This document shows, piece after piece, positions 1 to 13,545 of a stretch of DNA of 64,000 nt; position 1 is the stretch's first letter; the number at the start of each line of letters is the position of its first letter. The DNA is from Elmis aenea (taxonomy: Eukaryota; Arthropoda; Insecta; Coleoptera; Elmidae), in NCBI GenBank assembly GCA_947652605.1, contig OX393578.1:55745415-55809414 (forward strand), in the 5' to 3' direction. Both the position numbers and the translations under genes were made by a program. The notes under the pieces are model-generated. The model had not been told where the DNA came from. It did not search any database and saw only the letters and a list, made by a program, of their open reading frames with translations.

Positions 1-2039
1 GAACAGTTTATCCATCGCCTCTTTACATGAATACAATTGTTTTGCATATGTCTTTCAATGAGCTGGTTTTAATTTTTAATAATTTCCTAAAAATACCGTG
101 CTTTAGTTAATACATATGTTCCTTGAGCGACTATTTCTAAACAATTTTAATTATTGATTTGTATATCACAGGAACAGTTTATCCATCGCCTCTTTACAGG
201 AATACATTTGTTTTGCATATGTCTTTCAATGAGCTGGTTTTAATTTTTAATAATTTCCTAAAAATACCGTGCATTAGTTAATACATATGTTCCTTGAGCG
301 ACTATTTCTGAACAATTTCAATTATTGATTTGTATATCACAGGAACAGTTTATCCATCGCCTCTTTACATGAATACAATTGTTTTGCATATGTCTTTCAA
401 TGAGCTGGTTTTAATTTTTAATAATTTCCTAAAAATACCGTGCTTTAGTTAATACATATGTTCCTTGAGCGACTATTTCTGAACAATTTTAATTATTGAT
501 TTGTATGTCACAGAAACAGTTTATCCATCGCCTCTTTACATGAATACAATTGTTTTGCATATGTCTTTCAATGAGCTGGTATTAATTTTTAATAATTTCC
601 TAAAAATACCGTGCTTTAGTTAATACATATGTTCCTTGAGCGACTATTTCGAAACAATTTTAATTATTGATTTGTATATCACAGGAACAGTTTATCCATC
701 GCCTCTTTACATGAATACAATTGTTTTGCATATGTCTTTCAATGAGCTGGTTTTAATTTTTAATAATTTCCTAAAAATACCGTGCTTTAGTTAATACATA
801 TGTTCCTTGAGCGACTATTTCTGAACAATTTTAATTATTGATTTGTATGTCACAGAAACAGTTTATCCATCGCCTCTTTACATGAATACAATTGTTTTGC
901 ATATGTCTTTCAATGAGCTGGTATTAATTTTTAATAATTTCCTAAAAATACCGTGCTTTAGTTAATACATATGTTCCTTGAGCGACTATTGTAAACAATT
1001 TTAATTATTGATTTGTATATCACAGGAACAGTTTATCCATCGCCTCTTTACAGGAATACAATTGTTTTGCATATGTCTTTCAATGAGCTGGTTTTAATTT
1101 TTAATAATTTCCTAAAAATACCGTGCTTTAGTTAATACATATGTTCCTTGAGCGACTATTTCTAAACAATTTTAATTATTGATTTGTATATCACAGGAAC
1201 AGTTTATCCATCGCCTCTTTACATGAATACAATTGTTTTGCATATGTCTTTCAATGAGCTGGTTTTAATTTTTAATAATTTCCTAAAAATACCGTGCTTT
1301 AGTTAATACATATGTTCCTTGAGCGACTATTTCTGAACAATTTTAATTATTGATTTGTATGTCACAGAAACAGTTTATCCATCGCCTCTTTACATGAATA
1401 CAATTGTTTTGCATATGTCTTTCAATGAGCTGGTATTAATTTTTAATAATTTCCTAAAAATACCGTGCTTTAGTTAATACATATGTTCCTTGAGCGACTA
1501 TTTCTAAACAATTTTAATTATTGATTTGTATATCACAGGAACAGTTTATCCATCGCCTCTTTACATGAATACAATTGTTTTGCATATGTCTTTCAATGAG
1601 CTGGTTTTAATTTTTAATAATTTCCTAAAAATACCGTGCTTTAGTTAATACATATGTTCCTTGAGCGACTATTTCTAAACAATTTTAATTATTGATTTGT
1701 ATATCACAGGAACAGTTTATCCATCGCCTCTTTACATGAATACAATTGTTTTGCATATGTCTTTCAATGAGCTGGTTTTAATTTTTAATAATTTCCTAAA
1801 AATACCGTGCTTTAGTTAATACATATGTTCCTTGAGCGACTATTTCTAAACAATTTTAATTATTGATTTGTATATCACAGGAACAGTTTATCCATCGCCT
1901 CTTTACATGAATACAATTGTTTTGCATATGTCTTTCAATGAGCTGGTTTTAATTTTTAATAATTTCCTAAAAATACCGTGCTTTAGTTAATACATATGTT
2001 CCTTGAGCGACTATTTCTGAACAATTTTAATTATTGATT

Positions 2040-2056
2040 TGTATGTATATCACAGG
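2040..2056 (+). repeat. First of the 175-bp monomer variants
   Basis: The junction reads TGTATGTATATCACAG instead of TGTATATCACAG, a 4-bp gain that looks like slippage of GTAT. The same 175-bp form recurs near 6656, 8884, 12992, 14535, 18643, 21896, 28570, 30794, 32169, 32513 and 34570, and I found none after that. In most of these copies it follows a monomer with GTTCTTTGAGCG and CTGAAC, so it travels as part of a larger linked block. It explains why many block offsets equal a multiple of 171 plus 4 or 8. Confidence 0.85.
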
Positions 2057-2210
2057 AACAGTTTATCCATCGCCTCTTTACATGAATACAATTGTTTTGC
2101 ATATGTCTTTCAATAAGCTGGTTTTAATTTTTAATAATTTCCTAAAAATACCGTGCATTAGTTAATACATATGTTCCTTGTGCGACTATTTCGAAACAAT
2201 TTCAATTATT

Positions 2211-2240
2211 GGTTTGTATATATTGTATATCTATCGCCTC
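2211..2240 (+). repeat. Aberrant 164-bp monomer junction
   Basis: Between the CGCCTC landmarks at 2071 and 2235 the spacing is 164 instead of 171. The junction GGTTTGTATATATTGTATATC has lost the CACAGGAACAG box and 7 bp net. I saw this junction only once in the window, so it is a private rearrangement within one monomer. Confidence 0.75.
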
Positions 2241-5200
2241 TTTACATGAATACAATTGTTTTGCATAAGTCTTTCAATGAGCTGGTTTTAATTTTTAATA
2301 ATTTCCTAAAAATACCGTGCTTTAGTTAATACATATGTTCCTTGAGCGACTATTTCTGAACAATTTTAATTATTGATTTATATATCACAGAAACAGTTTA
2401 TCCATCGCCTCTTTACAGGAATACAATTGTTTTGCATATGTCTTTCAATGAGCTGGTTTTAATTTTTAATAATTTCCTAAAAATACCGTGCTTTAGTTAA
2501 TACATATGTTCCTTGAGCGACTATTTCTGAACAATTTTAATTATTGATTTGTATATCACAGAAACAGTTTATCCATCGCCTCTTTACATGAATACAATTG
2601 TTTTGCATATGTCTTTCAAAGAGCTGGTTTTAATTTTTACTAATTTCCTAAAAATACCGTGCTTTAGTTAATACATATGTTCCTTGTGCGACTATTTCGA
2701 AACAATTTCAATTATTGATTTGTATATGACAGGAACAGTTTATCCATCGCCTTTTTACATGAATAAAATTGTTTTGCATATGTCTTTCAATGAGCTGGTT
2801 TTAATTTTTAATAATTTCCTAAAAATACCGTGCTTTAGTTAATACATATGTTCCTTGTGCGACTATTTTGAAACAATTTCAATTATTGATTTGTATATGA
2901 CAGGAACAGTTTATCCATCGCTTCTTTACATGAATACAATTGTTTTGCATATGTCTTTCAATGAGCTGGTTTTATTATTTAATAATTTCCTAAAAAAACC
3001 GTGCTTTAGTTAATACATATGTTCCTTGAGCGACTATTTCTAAACAATTTTAATTATTGATTTGTATATCACAGAAACAGTTTATCCATCGCCTCTTTAC
3101 ATGAATACAATTGTTTTGCATATGTCTTTCAATGAGCTGGTATTAATTTTTAATAATTTCCTAAAAATACCGTGCTTTAGTTAATACATATGTTCCTTGT
3201 GCGACTATTTCGAAACAATTTCAATTATTGATTTGTATATGACAGGAACAGTTTATCCATCGCCTCTTTACATGAATACAATTGTTTTGCATATGTCTTT
3301 CAATGAGCTGGTTTTAATTTTTAATAATTTCCTAAAAATACCGTGCTTTAGTTAATACATATGTTCCTTGAGCGACTATTTCTAAACAATTTTAATTATT
3401 GATTTGTATATCACAGGAACAGTTTATCCATCGCCTCTTTACAGGAATACATTTGTTTTGCATATGTCTTTCAATGAGCTGGTTTTAATTTTTAATAATT
3501 TCCTAAAAATACCGTGCATTAGTTAATACATATGTTCCTTGAGCGACTATTTTTGAACAATTTTAATTATTGATTTGTATATCACAGGAACAGTTTATCC
3601 ATCGCCTCTTTACATGAATACAATTGTTTTGCATATGTCTTTCAATGAGCTGGTTTTAATTTTTAATAATTTCCTAAAAATACCGTGCTTTAGTTAATAC
3701 ATATGTTCCTTGAGCGACTATTTCTGAACAATTTTAATTATTGATTTGTATGTCACAGAAACAGTTTATCCATCGCCTCTTTACATGAATACAATTGTTT
3801 TGCATATGTCTTTCAATGAGCTGGTATTAATTTTTAATAATTTCCTAAAAATACCGTGCTTTAGTTAATACATATGTTCCTTGAGCGACTATTTCTAAAC
3901 AATTTTAATTATTGATTTGTATATCACAGGAACAGTTTATCCATCGCCTCTTTACAGGAATACAATTGTTTTGCATATGTCTTTCAATGAGCTGGTTTTA
4001 ATTTTTAATAATTTCCTAAAAATACCGTGCTTTAGTTAATACATATGTTCCTTGAGCGACTATTTCTAAACAATTTTAATTATTGATTTGTATATCACAG
4101 GAACAGTTTATCCATCGCCTCTTTACATGAATACAATTGTTTTGCATATGTCTTTCAATGAGCTGGTTTTAATTTTTAATAATTTCCTAAAAATACCGTG
4201 CTTTAGTTAATACATATGTTCCTTGAGCGACTATTTCTGAACAATTTTAATTATTGATTTGTATGTTACAGAAACAGTTTATCCATCGCCTCTTTACATG
4301 AATACAACTGTTTTGCATATGTCTTTTAATGAGCTGGTATTAATTTTTAATAATTTCCTAAAAATACCGTGCTTTAGTTAATACATATGTTCCTTGTGCG
4401 ACTATTTTGAAACAATTTCAATTATTGATTTGTATATGACAGGAACAGTTTATCCATCGCTTCTTTACATGAATACAATTGTTTTGCATATGTCTTTCAA
4501 TGAGCTGGTTATATTATTTAATAATTTCCTAAAAAAACCGTGCTTTAGTTAATACATATGTTCCTTGAGCGACTATTTCTAAACAATTTTAATTATTGAT
4601 TTGTATATCACAAAAACAGTTTATCCATCGCCTCTTTACATGAATACAATTGTTTTGCATATGTCTTTCAATGAGCTGGTATTAATTTTTAATAATTTCC
4701 TAAAAATACCGTGCTTTAGTTAATACATATGTTCCTTGTGCGACTATTTCGAAACAATTTCAATTATTGATTTGTATATGACAGGAACAGTTTATCCATC
4801 GCCTCTTTACATGAATACAATTGTTTTGCATATGTCTTTCAATGAGCTGGTTTTAATTTTTAATAATTTCCTAAAAATACCGTGCTTTAGTTAATACATA
4901 TGTTCCTTGAGCGACTATTTCTAAACAATTTTAATTATTGATTTGTATATCACAGGAACAGTTTATCCATCGCCTCTTTACAGGAATACATTTGTTTTGC
5001 ATATGTCTTTCAATGAGCTGGTTTTAATTTTTAATAATTTCCTAAAAATACCGTGCATTAGTTAATACATATGTTCCTTGAGCGACTATTTCTGAACAAT
5101 TTTAATTATTGATTTGTATATCACAGGAACAGTTTATCCATCGCCTCTTTACATGAATACAATTGTTTTGCATATGTCTTTCAATGAGCTGGTTTTAATT

Positions 5201-7894
5201 TTTAATAATTTCCTAAAAATACCGTGCTTTAGTTAATACATATGTTCCTTGGGCGACTATTTCTAAACGATTTTATTTATTGATTTGTATATCACAGGAA
5301 CAGTTTATCCATCGCCTCTTTACATGAATACAATTGTTTTGCATATGTCTTTCAATGAGCTGGTTTTAATTTTTAATAATTTCCTAAAAATACCGTGCTT
5401 TAGTTAATACATATGTTCCTTGAGCGACTATTTCTAAACAATTTTAATTATTGATTTGTATATTACAGGAACAGTTTATCCATCGCCTCTTTACATGAAT
5501 ACAATTGTTTTGCATATGTCTTTCAATGAGCTGGCATTAATTTATAATAATTTCCTAAAAATACCGTGCTTTAGTTAATACATATGTTCCTTGTGCGACT
5601 ATTTCGAAACAATTTCAATTATTGATTTGTATATGACAGGAACAGTTTATCCATCGCCTCTTTACATGAATACAAATGTTTTGCATATGTCTTTCAATGA
5701 GCTGGTTTTAATTTTTAATAATTTCCTAAAAATACCGTGCTTTAGTTAATACATATGTTCCTTGAGCGACTGTTTCTAAACAATTTTAATTATTGATTTG
5801 TATATCACAGGAACAGTTTATCCATCGCCTCTTTACAGGAATACAATTTTTTTGCATATGTCTTTCAATGAGCTGGTTTTAATTTTTAATAATTTCCTAA
5901 AAATACCGTGCATTAGTTAATACATATGTTCCTTGAGCGACTATTTCTGAACAATTTTAATTATTGATTTGTATATCACAGGAACAGTTTATCCATCGCC
6001 TCTTTACATGAATACAATGGTTTTGCATATGTCTTTCAATGAGCTGGTTTTAATTTTTAATAATTTCCTAAAAATACCGTGCTTTAGTTAATACATATGT
6101 TCCTTGAGCGACTATTTCTAAACAATTTTAATTATTGATTTGTATATCACAGGAACAGTTTATCCATCGCCTCTTTACAGGAATACAATTGTTTTGCATA
6201 TGTCTTTCAATGAGCTGGTTTTAATTTTTAATAATTTCCTAAAAATACCGTGCTTTAGTTAATACATATGTTCCTTGAGCGACTATTTCGAAACAATTTT
6301 AATTATTGATTTGTATATCACAGGAACAGTTTATCCATCGCCTCTTTACAGGAATACAATTGTTTTGCATATGTCTTTCAATGAGCTGGTTTTAATTTTT
6401 AATAATTTCCCAAAAATACCTTGCTTTAGTTAATACATATGTTCCTTGAGCGACTATTTCTAAACAATTTTAATTATTGATTTGTATATCACAGGAACAG
6501 TTAATCCATCGCCTCTTTACAGGAATACAATTGTTTTGCATATGTCTTTCAATGAGCTGGTTTTAATTTTTAATAATTTCCTAAAAATACCGTGCATTAG
6601 TTAATACATATGTTCTTTGAGCGACTATTTCTGAACAATTTTAATTATTGATTTGTATGTATATCACAGGAACAGTTTATCCATCGCCTCTTTACATGAA
6701 TACAATTGTTTTGCATATGTCTTTTAAAGAGCTGGTTTTAATTTTTAATAATTTCCTAAAAATACCGTGCTTTAGTTAATACATATGTTCCTTGGGCGAC
6801 TATTTCGAAACAATTTCAATTATTGATTTGTATATGACAAGAACAGTTTATCCATCGCCTCTTTACATGAATACAATTGTTTTGCATATGTCTTTCAATG
6901 AGCTGGTTTTAATTTTTAATAATTTCCTAAAAATACCGTGCATTAGTTAATACATATGTTCCTTGTGCGACTATTTCGAAACAATTTCAATTATTGATTT
7001 GTATATCACAGGAACAGTTTATCTATCGCCTCTTTACATGAATACAATTGTTTTGCATATGTCTTTCAATGAGCTGGTTTTAATTTTTAATAATTTCCTA
7101 AAAATACCGTGCATTAGTTAATACATATGTTCCTTGAGCGACTATTTCTAAACAATTTTAATTATTGATTTGTATATCACAGGAACAGTTTATCCATCGC
7201 CTCTTTACATGAATACAATTGTTTTGCATATGTCTTTCAATGAGCTGGTTTTAATTTTTAATAATTTCCTAAAAATACCGTGCTTTAGTTAATACATATG
7301 TTCCTTGAGCGACTATTTCTAAACAATTTTAATTATTGATTTGTATATGACAGGAACAGTATATCCATCGCCTCTTTACATGAATACAATTGTTTTGCAT
7401 ATGTCTTTCAATGAGCTGGTTTTAATTTTTAATAATTTCCTAAAAATACCGTGCTTTAGTTAATACATATGTTCCTTGAGCGACTATTTCGAAACAATTT
7501 TAATTATTGATTTGTATATCACAGGAACAGTTTATCCATCGCCTCTTTACATGAATACAATTGTTTTGCATATGTCTTTCAATGAGCTGGTTTTAATTTT
7601 TAATAATTTCCTAAAAATACCGTGCTTTAGTTAATACATATGTTCCTTGAGCGACTATTTCTAAACAATTTTAATTATTGATTTGTATATCACAGGAACA
7701 GTTTATCCATCGCCTCTTTACATGAATACAATTGTTTTGCATATGTCTTTCAATGAGCTGGTTTTAATTTTTAATAATTTCCTAAAAATACCGTGCTTTA
7801 GTTAATACATATGTTCCTTGAGCGACTATTTCTAAACAATTTTAATTATTGATTTGTATATGACAGGAACAGTTTATCCATTGCCTCTTTACAT

Positions 7895-10800
7895 GAATAC
7901 AATTGTTTTGCATATGTCTTTCAATGAGCTGGTTTTAATTTTTAATAATTTCCTAAAAATACCGTGCTTTAGTTAATACATATGTTCCTTGAGCGACTAT
8001 TTCTAAACAATTTTAATTATTGATTTGTATATCACAGGAACAGTTTATCCATCGCCTCTTTACATGAATAAAATTGTTTTGCATATGTCTTTCAATGAGC
8101 TGGTTTTAATTTTTAATAATTTCCTAAAAATACCGTGCTCTAGTTAATACATATGTTCCTTGAGCGACTATTTCGAAACAATTTTAATTATTGATTTGTA
8201 TATCACAGGAACAGTTTATCCATCGCCTCTTTACATGAATACAATTGTTTTGCATATGTCTTTCAATGAGCTGGTTTTAATTTTTAATAATTTCCTAAAT
8301 ATACCGTGCTTTAGTTAATACATATGTTCCTTGAGCGACTATTTCTGAACAATTTTAATTATTGATTTGTATGTCACAGAAACAGTTTATCCATCGCCTC
8401 TTTACATGAATACAATTGTTTTGCATATGTCTTTCAATGAGCTGGTATTAATTTTTAATAATTTCCTAAAAATACCGTGCTTTAGTTAATACATATGTTC
8501 CTTGAGCGACTATTTCTAAACAATTTTAATTATTGATTTGTATATCACAGGAACAGTTTATCCATCGCCTCTTTACAGGAATACAATTGTTTTGCATATG
8601 TTTTTCAATGAGCTGGTTTTAATTTTTAATAATTTCCTAAAAATACCGTGCTTTAGTTAATACATATGTTCCTTGAGCGACTATTTCTAAACAATTTTAA
8701 TTATTGATTTGTATTTCACAGGAACAGTTTATCCATCGCCTCTTTACAGGAATACAATTGTTTTGCATATGTCTTTCAATGAGCTGGTTTTAATTTTTAA
8801 TAATTTCCTAAAAATACCGTGCATTAGTTAATACATATGTTCTTTGAGCGACTATTTCTGAACAATTTTAATTATTGATTTGTATGTATATCACAGGAAC
8901 AGTTTATCCATCGCCTCTTTACATGAATACAATTGTTTTGCATATGTCTTTCAATGAGCTGGTTTTAATTTTTAATAATTTCCTAAAAATACCGTGCTTT
9001 AGTTAATACATATGTTCCTTGTGCGACTATTTCGAAACAATTTCAATTATTGATTTGTATATGACAGGAACAGTTTATCCATCGCCTCTTTACATGAATA
9101 CAATTGTTTTGCAAATGTCTTTCAATGAGCTGGTTTTAATTTTTAATAATTTCCTAAAAATACCTTGCATTAGTTAATACATATGTTCCTTGTGCGACTA
9201 TTTCGAAACAATTTCAATTATTGATTTGTATATCACAGGAACAGTTTATCTATCGCCTCTTTACATGAATACAATTGTTTTGCATATGTCTTTCAATGAG
9301 CTGGTTTTAATTTTTAATAATTTCCTAAAAATACCGTGCTTTAGTTAATACATATGTTCCTTGAGCGACTATTTCTAAACAATTTTAATTATTGATTTGT
9401 ATATCACAGAAACAGTTTATCCATCGCCTCTTTACAGGAATACAATTGTTTTGCATATGTCTTTCAATGAGCTGGTTTTAATTTTTAATAATTTCCTAAA
9501 AATACCGTGCTTTAGTTAATACATATGTTCCTTGAGCGACTATTTCTAAACAATTTTAATTATTGATTTGTATATCACAGGAACAGTTTATCCATCGCCT
9601 CTTTACAGGAATACAATTGTTTTGCATATGTCTTTCAATGAGCTGGTTTTAATTTTTAATAATTTCCTAAAAATACCGTGCTTTAGTTAATACATATGTT
9701 CCTTGAGCGACTATTTCGAAACAATTTTAATTATTGATTTGTATATGACAGGAACAGTATATCCATCGCCTCTTTACATGAATACAATTGTTTTGCATAT
9801 GTCTTTCAATGAGCTGGTTTTAATTTTTAATAATTTCCTAAAAATACCGTGCTTTAGTTAATACATATGTTCCTTGAGCGACTATTTCGAAACAATTTTA
9901 ATTATTGATTTGTATATCACAGGAACAGTTTATTTATCGCCTCTTTACATGAATACAATTGTTTTGCATATGTCTTTCAATGAGCTGGTTTTAATTTTTA
10001 TTAATTTCCTAAAAATACCGTGCTTTAGTTAATACATATGTTCCTTGAGCGACTATTTCGAAACAATTTTAATTATTGATTTGTATATCACAGGAACAGT
10101 TTATCCATCGCCTCTTTACATGAATACAATTGTTTTGCATATGTCTTTCAATGAGCTGGTTTTAATTTTTAATAATTTCCTAAAAATACCGTGCTTTAGT
10201 TAATACATATGTTCCTTGAGCGACTATTTCTAAACAATTTTAATTATTGATTTGTATATGACAGGAACAGTTTATCCATTGCCTCTTTACATGAATACAA
10301 TTGTTTTGCATATGTCTTTCAATGAGCTGGTTTTAATTTTTAATAATTTCCTAAAAATACCGTGCTTTAGTTAATACATATGTTCCTTGAGCGACTATTT
10401 CTAAACAATTTTAATTATTGATTTGTATATCACAGGAACAGTTTATCCATCGCCTCTTTACATGAATAAAATTGTTTTGCATATGTCTTTCAATGAGCTG
10501 GTTTTAATTTTTAATAATTTCCTAAAAATACCGTGCTTTAGTTAATACATATGTTCCTTGAGCGACTATTTCGAAACAATTTTAATTATTGATTTGTATA
10601 TCACAGGAACAGTTTATCCATCGCCTCTTTACATGAATACAATTGTTTTGCATATGTCTTTCAATGAGCTGGTTTTAATTTTTAATAATTTCCTAAAAAT
10701 ACCGTGCTTTAGTTAATACATATGTTCCTTGAGCGACTATTTCTGAACAATTTTAATTATTGATTTGTATGTCACAGAAACAGTTTATCCATCGCCTCTT

Positions 10801-13545
10801 TACATGAATACAATTGTTTTGCATATGTCTTTCAATGAGCTGGTATTAATTTTTAATAATTTCCTAAAAATACCGTGCTTTAGTTAATACATATGTTCCT
10901 TGAGCGACTATTTCTAAACAATTTTAATTATTGATTTGTATATCACAGGAACAGTTTATCCATCGCCTCTTTACAGGAATACAATTGTTTTGCATATGTC
11001 TTTCAATGAGCTGGTTTTAATTTTTAATAATTTCCTAAAAATACCGTGCTTTAGTTAATACATATGTTCCTTGAGCGACTATTTCTAAACAATTTTAATT
11101 ATTGATTTGTATATCACAGGAACAGTTTATCCATCGCCTCTTTACATGAATACAATTGTTTTGCATATGTCTTTCAATGAGCTGGTATTAATTTTTAATA
11201 ATTTCCTAAAAATACCGTGCTTTAGTTAATACATATGTTCCTTGAGCGACTATTTCTAAACAATTTTAATTATTGATTTGTATATCACAGGAACAGTTTA
11301 TCCATCGCCTCTTTACAGGAATACAATTGTTTTGCATATGTCTTTCAATGAGCTGGTTTTAATTTTTAATAATTTCCTAAAAATGCCGTGCATTAGTTAA
11401 TACATATGTTCCTTGTGCGACTATTTCGAAACAATTTCAATTATTGATTTGTATATCACAGGAACAGTTTATCTATTGCCTCTTTACATGAATACAATTG
11501 TTTTGCATATGTCTTTCAATGAGCTGGTTTTAATTTTTAATAATTTCCTAAAAATACCGTGCATTAGTTAATACATATGTTCCTTGAGCGACTATTTCGA
11601 AACAATTTTAATTATTGATTTGTATATCACAGGAACAGTTTATCCATCGCCTCTTTACATGAATACAATTGTTTTGCATATGTCTTTCAATGAGCTGGTT
11701 TTAATTTTTAATAATTTCCTAAAAATACCGTGCTTTAGTTAATACATATGTTCCTTGAGCGACTATTTCTAAACAATTTTAATTATTGATTTGTATATCA
11801 CAGGAACAGTTTATCCATCGCCTCTTTACATGAATACAATTGTTTTGCATATGTCTTTCAATGAGCTGGTTTTAATTTTTAATAATTTCCTAAAAATACC
11901 GTGCTTTAGTTAATACATATGTTCCTTGAGCGACTATTTCTAAACAATTTTAATTATTGATTTGTATATGACAGGAACAGTTTATCCATTGCCTCTTTAC
12001 ATGAATACAATTGTTTTGCATATGTCTTTCAATGAGCTGGTTTTAATTTTTAATAATTTCCTAAAAATACCGTGCTTTAGTTAATACATATGTTCCTTGA
12101 GCGACTATTTCTAAACAATTTTAATTATTGATTTGTATAAAACAGGAACAGTTTATCCATCGCCTCTTTACATGAATAAAATTGTTTTGCATATGTCTTT
12201 CAATGAGCTGGTTTTAATTTTTAATAATTTCCTAAAAATACCGTGCTCTAGTTAATACATATGTTCCTTGAGCGACTATTTCGAAACAATTTTAATTATT
12301 GATTTGTATATCACAGGAACAGTTTATCCATCGCCTCTTTACATGAATACAATTGTTTTGCATATGTCTTTCAATGAGCTGGTTTTAATTTTTAATAATT
12401 TCCTAAAAATACCGTGCTTTAGTTAATACATATGTTCCTTGAGCGACTATTTCTGAACAATTTTAATTATTGATTTGTATGTCACAGAAACAGTTTATCC
12501 ATCGCCTCTTTACATGAATACAATTGTTTTGCATATGTCTTTCAATGAGCTGGTATTAATTTTTAATAATTTCCTAAAAATACCGTGCTTTAGTTAATAC
12601 ATATGTTCCTTGAGCGACTATTTCTAAACAATTTTAATTATTGATTTGTATATCACAGGAACAGTTTATCCATCGCCTCTTTACAGGAATACAATTGTTT
12701 TGCATATGTTTTTCAATGAGCTGGTTTTAATTTTTAATAATTTCCTAAAAATACCGTGCTTTAGTTAATACATATGTTCCTTGAGCGACTATTTCTAAAC
12801 AATTTTAATTATTGATTTGTATTTCACAGGAACAGTTTATCCATCGCCTCTTTACAGGAATACAATTGTTTTGCATATGTCTTTCAATGAGCTGGTTTTA
12901 ATTTTTAATAATTTCCTAAAAATACCGTGCATTAGTTAATACATATGTTCTTTGAGCGACTATTTCTGAACAATTTTAATTATTGATTTGTATGTATATC
13001 ACAGGAACAGTTTATCCATCGCCTCTTTACATGAATACAATTGTTTTGCATATGTCTTTCAATGAGCTGGTTTTAATTTTTAATAATTTCCTAAAAATAC
13101 CGTGCTTTAGTTAATACATATGTTCCTTGTGCGACTATTTCGAAACAATTTCAATTATTGATTTGTATATGACAGGAACAGTTTATCCATCGCCTCTTTA
13201 CATGAATACAATTGTTTTGCAAATGTCTTTCAATGAGCTGGTTTTAATTTTTAATAATTTCCTAAAAATACCGTGCATTAGTTAATACATATGTTCCTTG
13301 TGCGACTATTTCGAAACAATTTCAATTATTGATTTGTATATCACAGGAACAGTTTATCTATCGCCTCTTTACATGAATACAATTGTTTTGCATATGTCTT
13401 TCAATGAGCTGGTTTTAATTTTTAATAATTTCCTAAAAATACCGTGCTTTAGTTAATACATATGTTCCTTGAGCGACTATTTCTAAACAATTTTAATTAT
13501 TGATTTGTATATCACAGAAACAGTTTATCCATCGCCTCTTTACAG
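7895..13545 (+). repeat. 5651-bp higher-order block, copy 1
   Basis: Rare variants recur at a constant offset of 5651 bp (33 x 171 + 8) in the next block: TACCGTGCTC at 8131 and 13782, CTAAATATACC near 8295 and 13946, TACCTTGCAT at 9161 and 14812, TATTTATCGC at 9931 and 15582, AAATGCCGTG at 11381 and 17032, and ATTTGTATAA at 12131 and 17782. Correspondence holds from about 7895 to about 13712, so the boundary is approximate. Inside the block part of the pattern also repeats at 4108 bp (TACCGTGCTC at 8131 and 12239), showing nested duplication. Confidence 0.85.
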
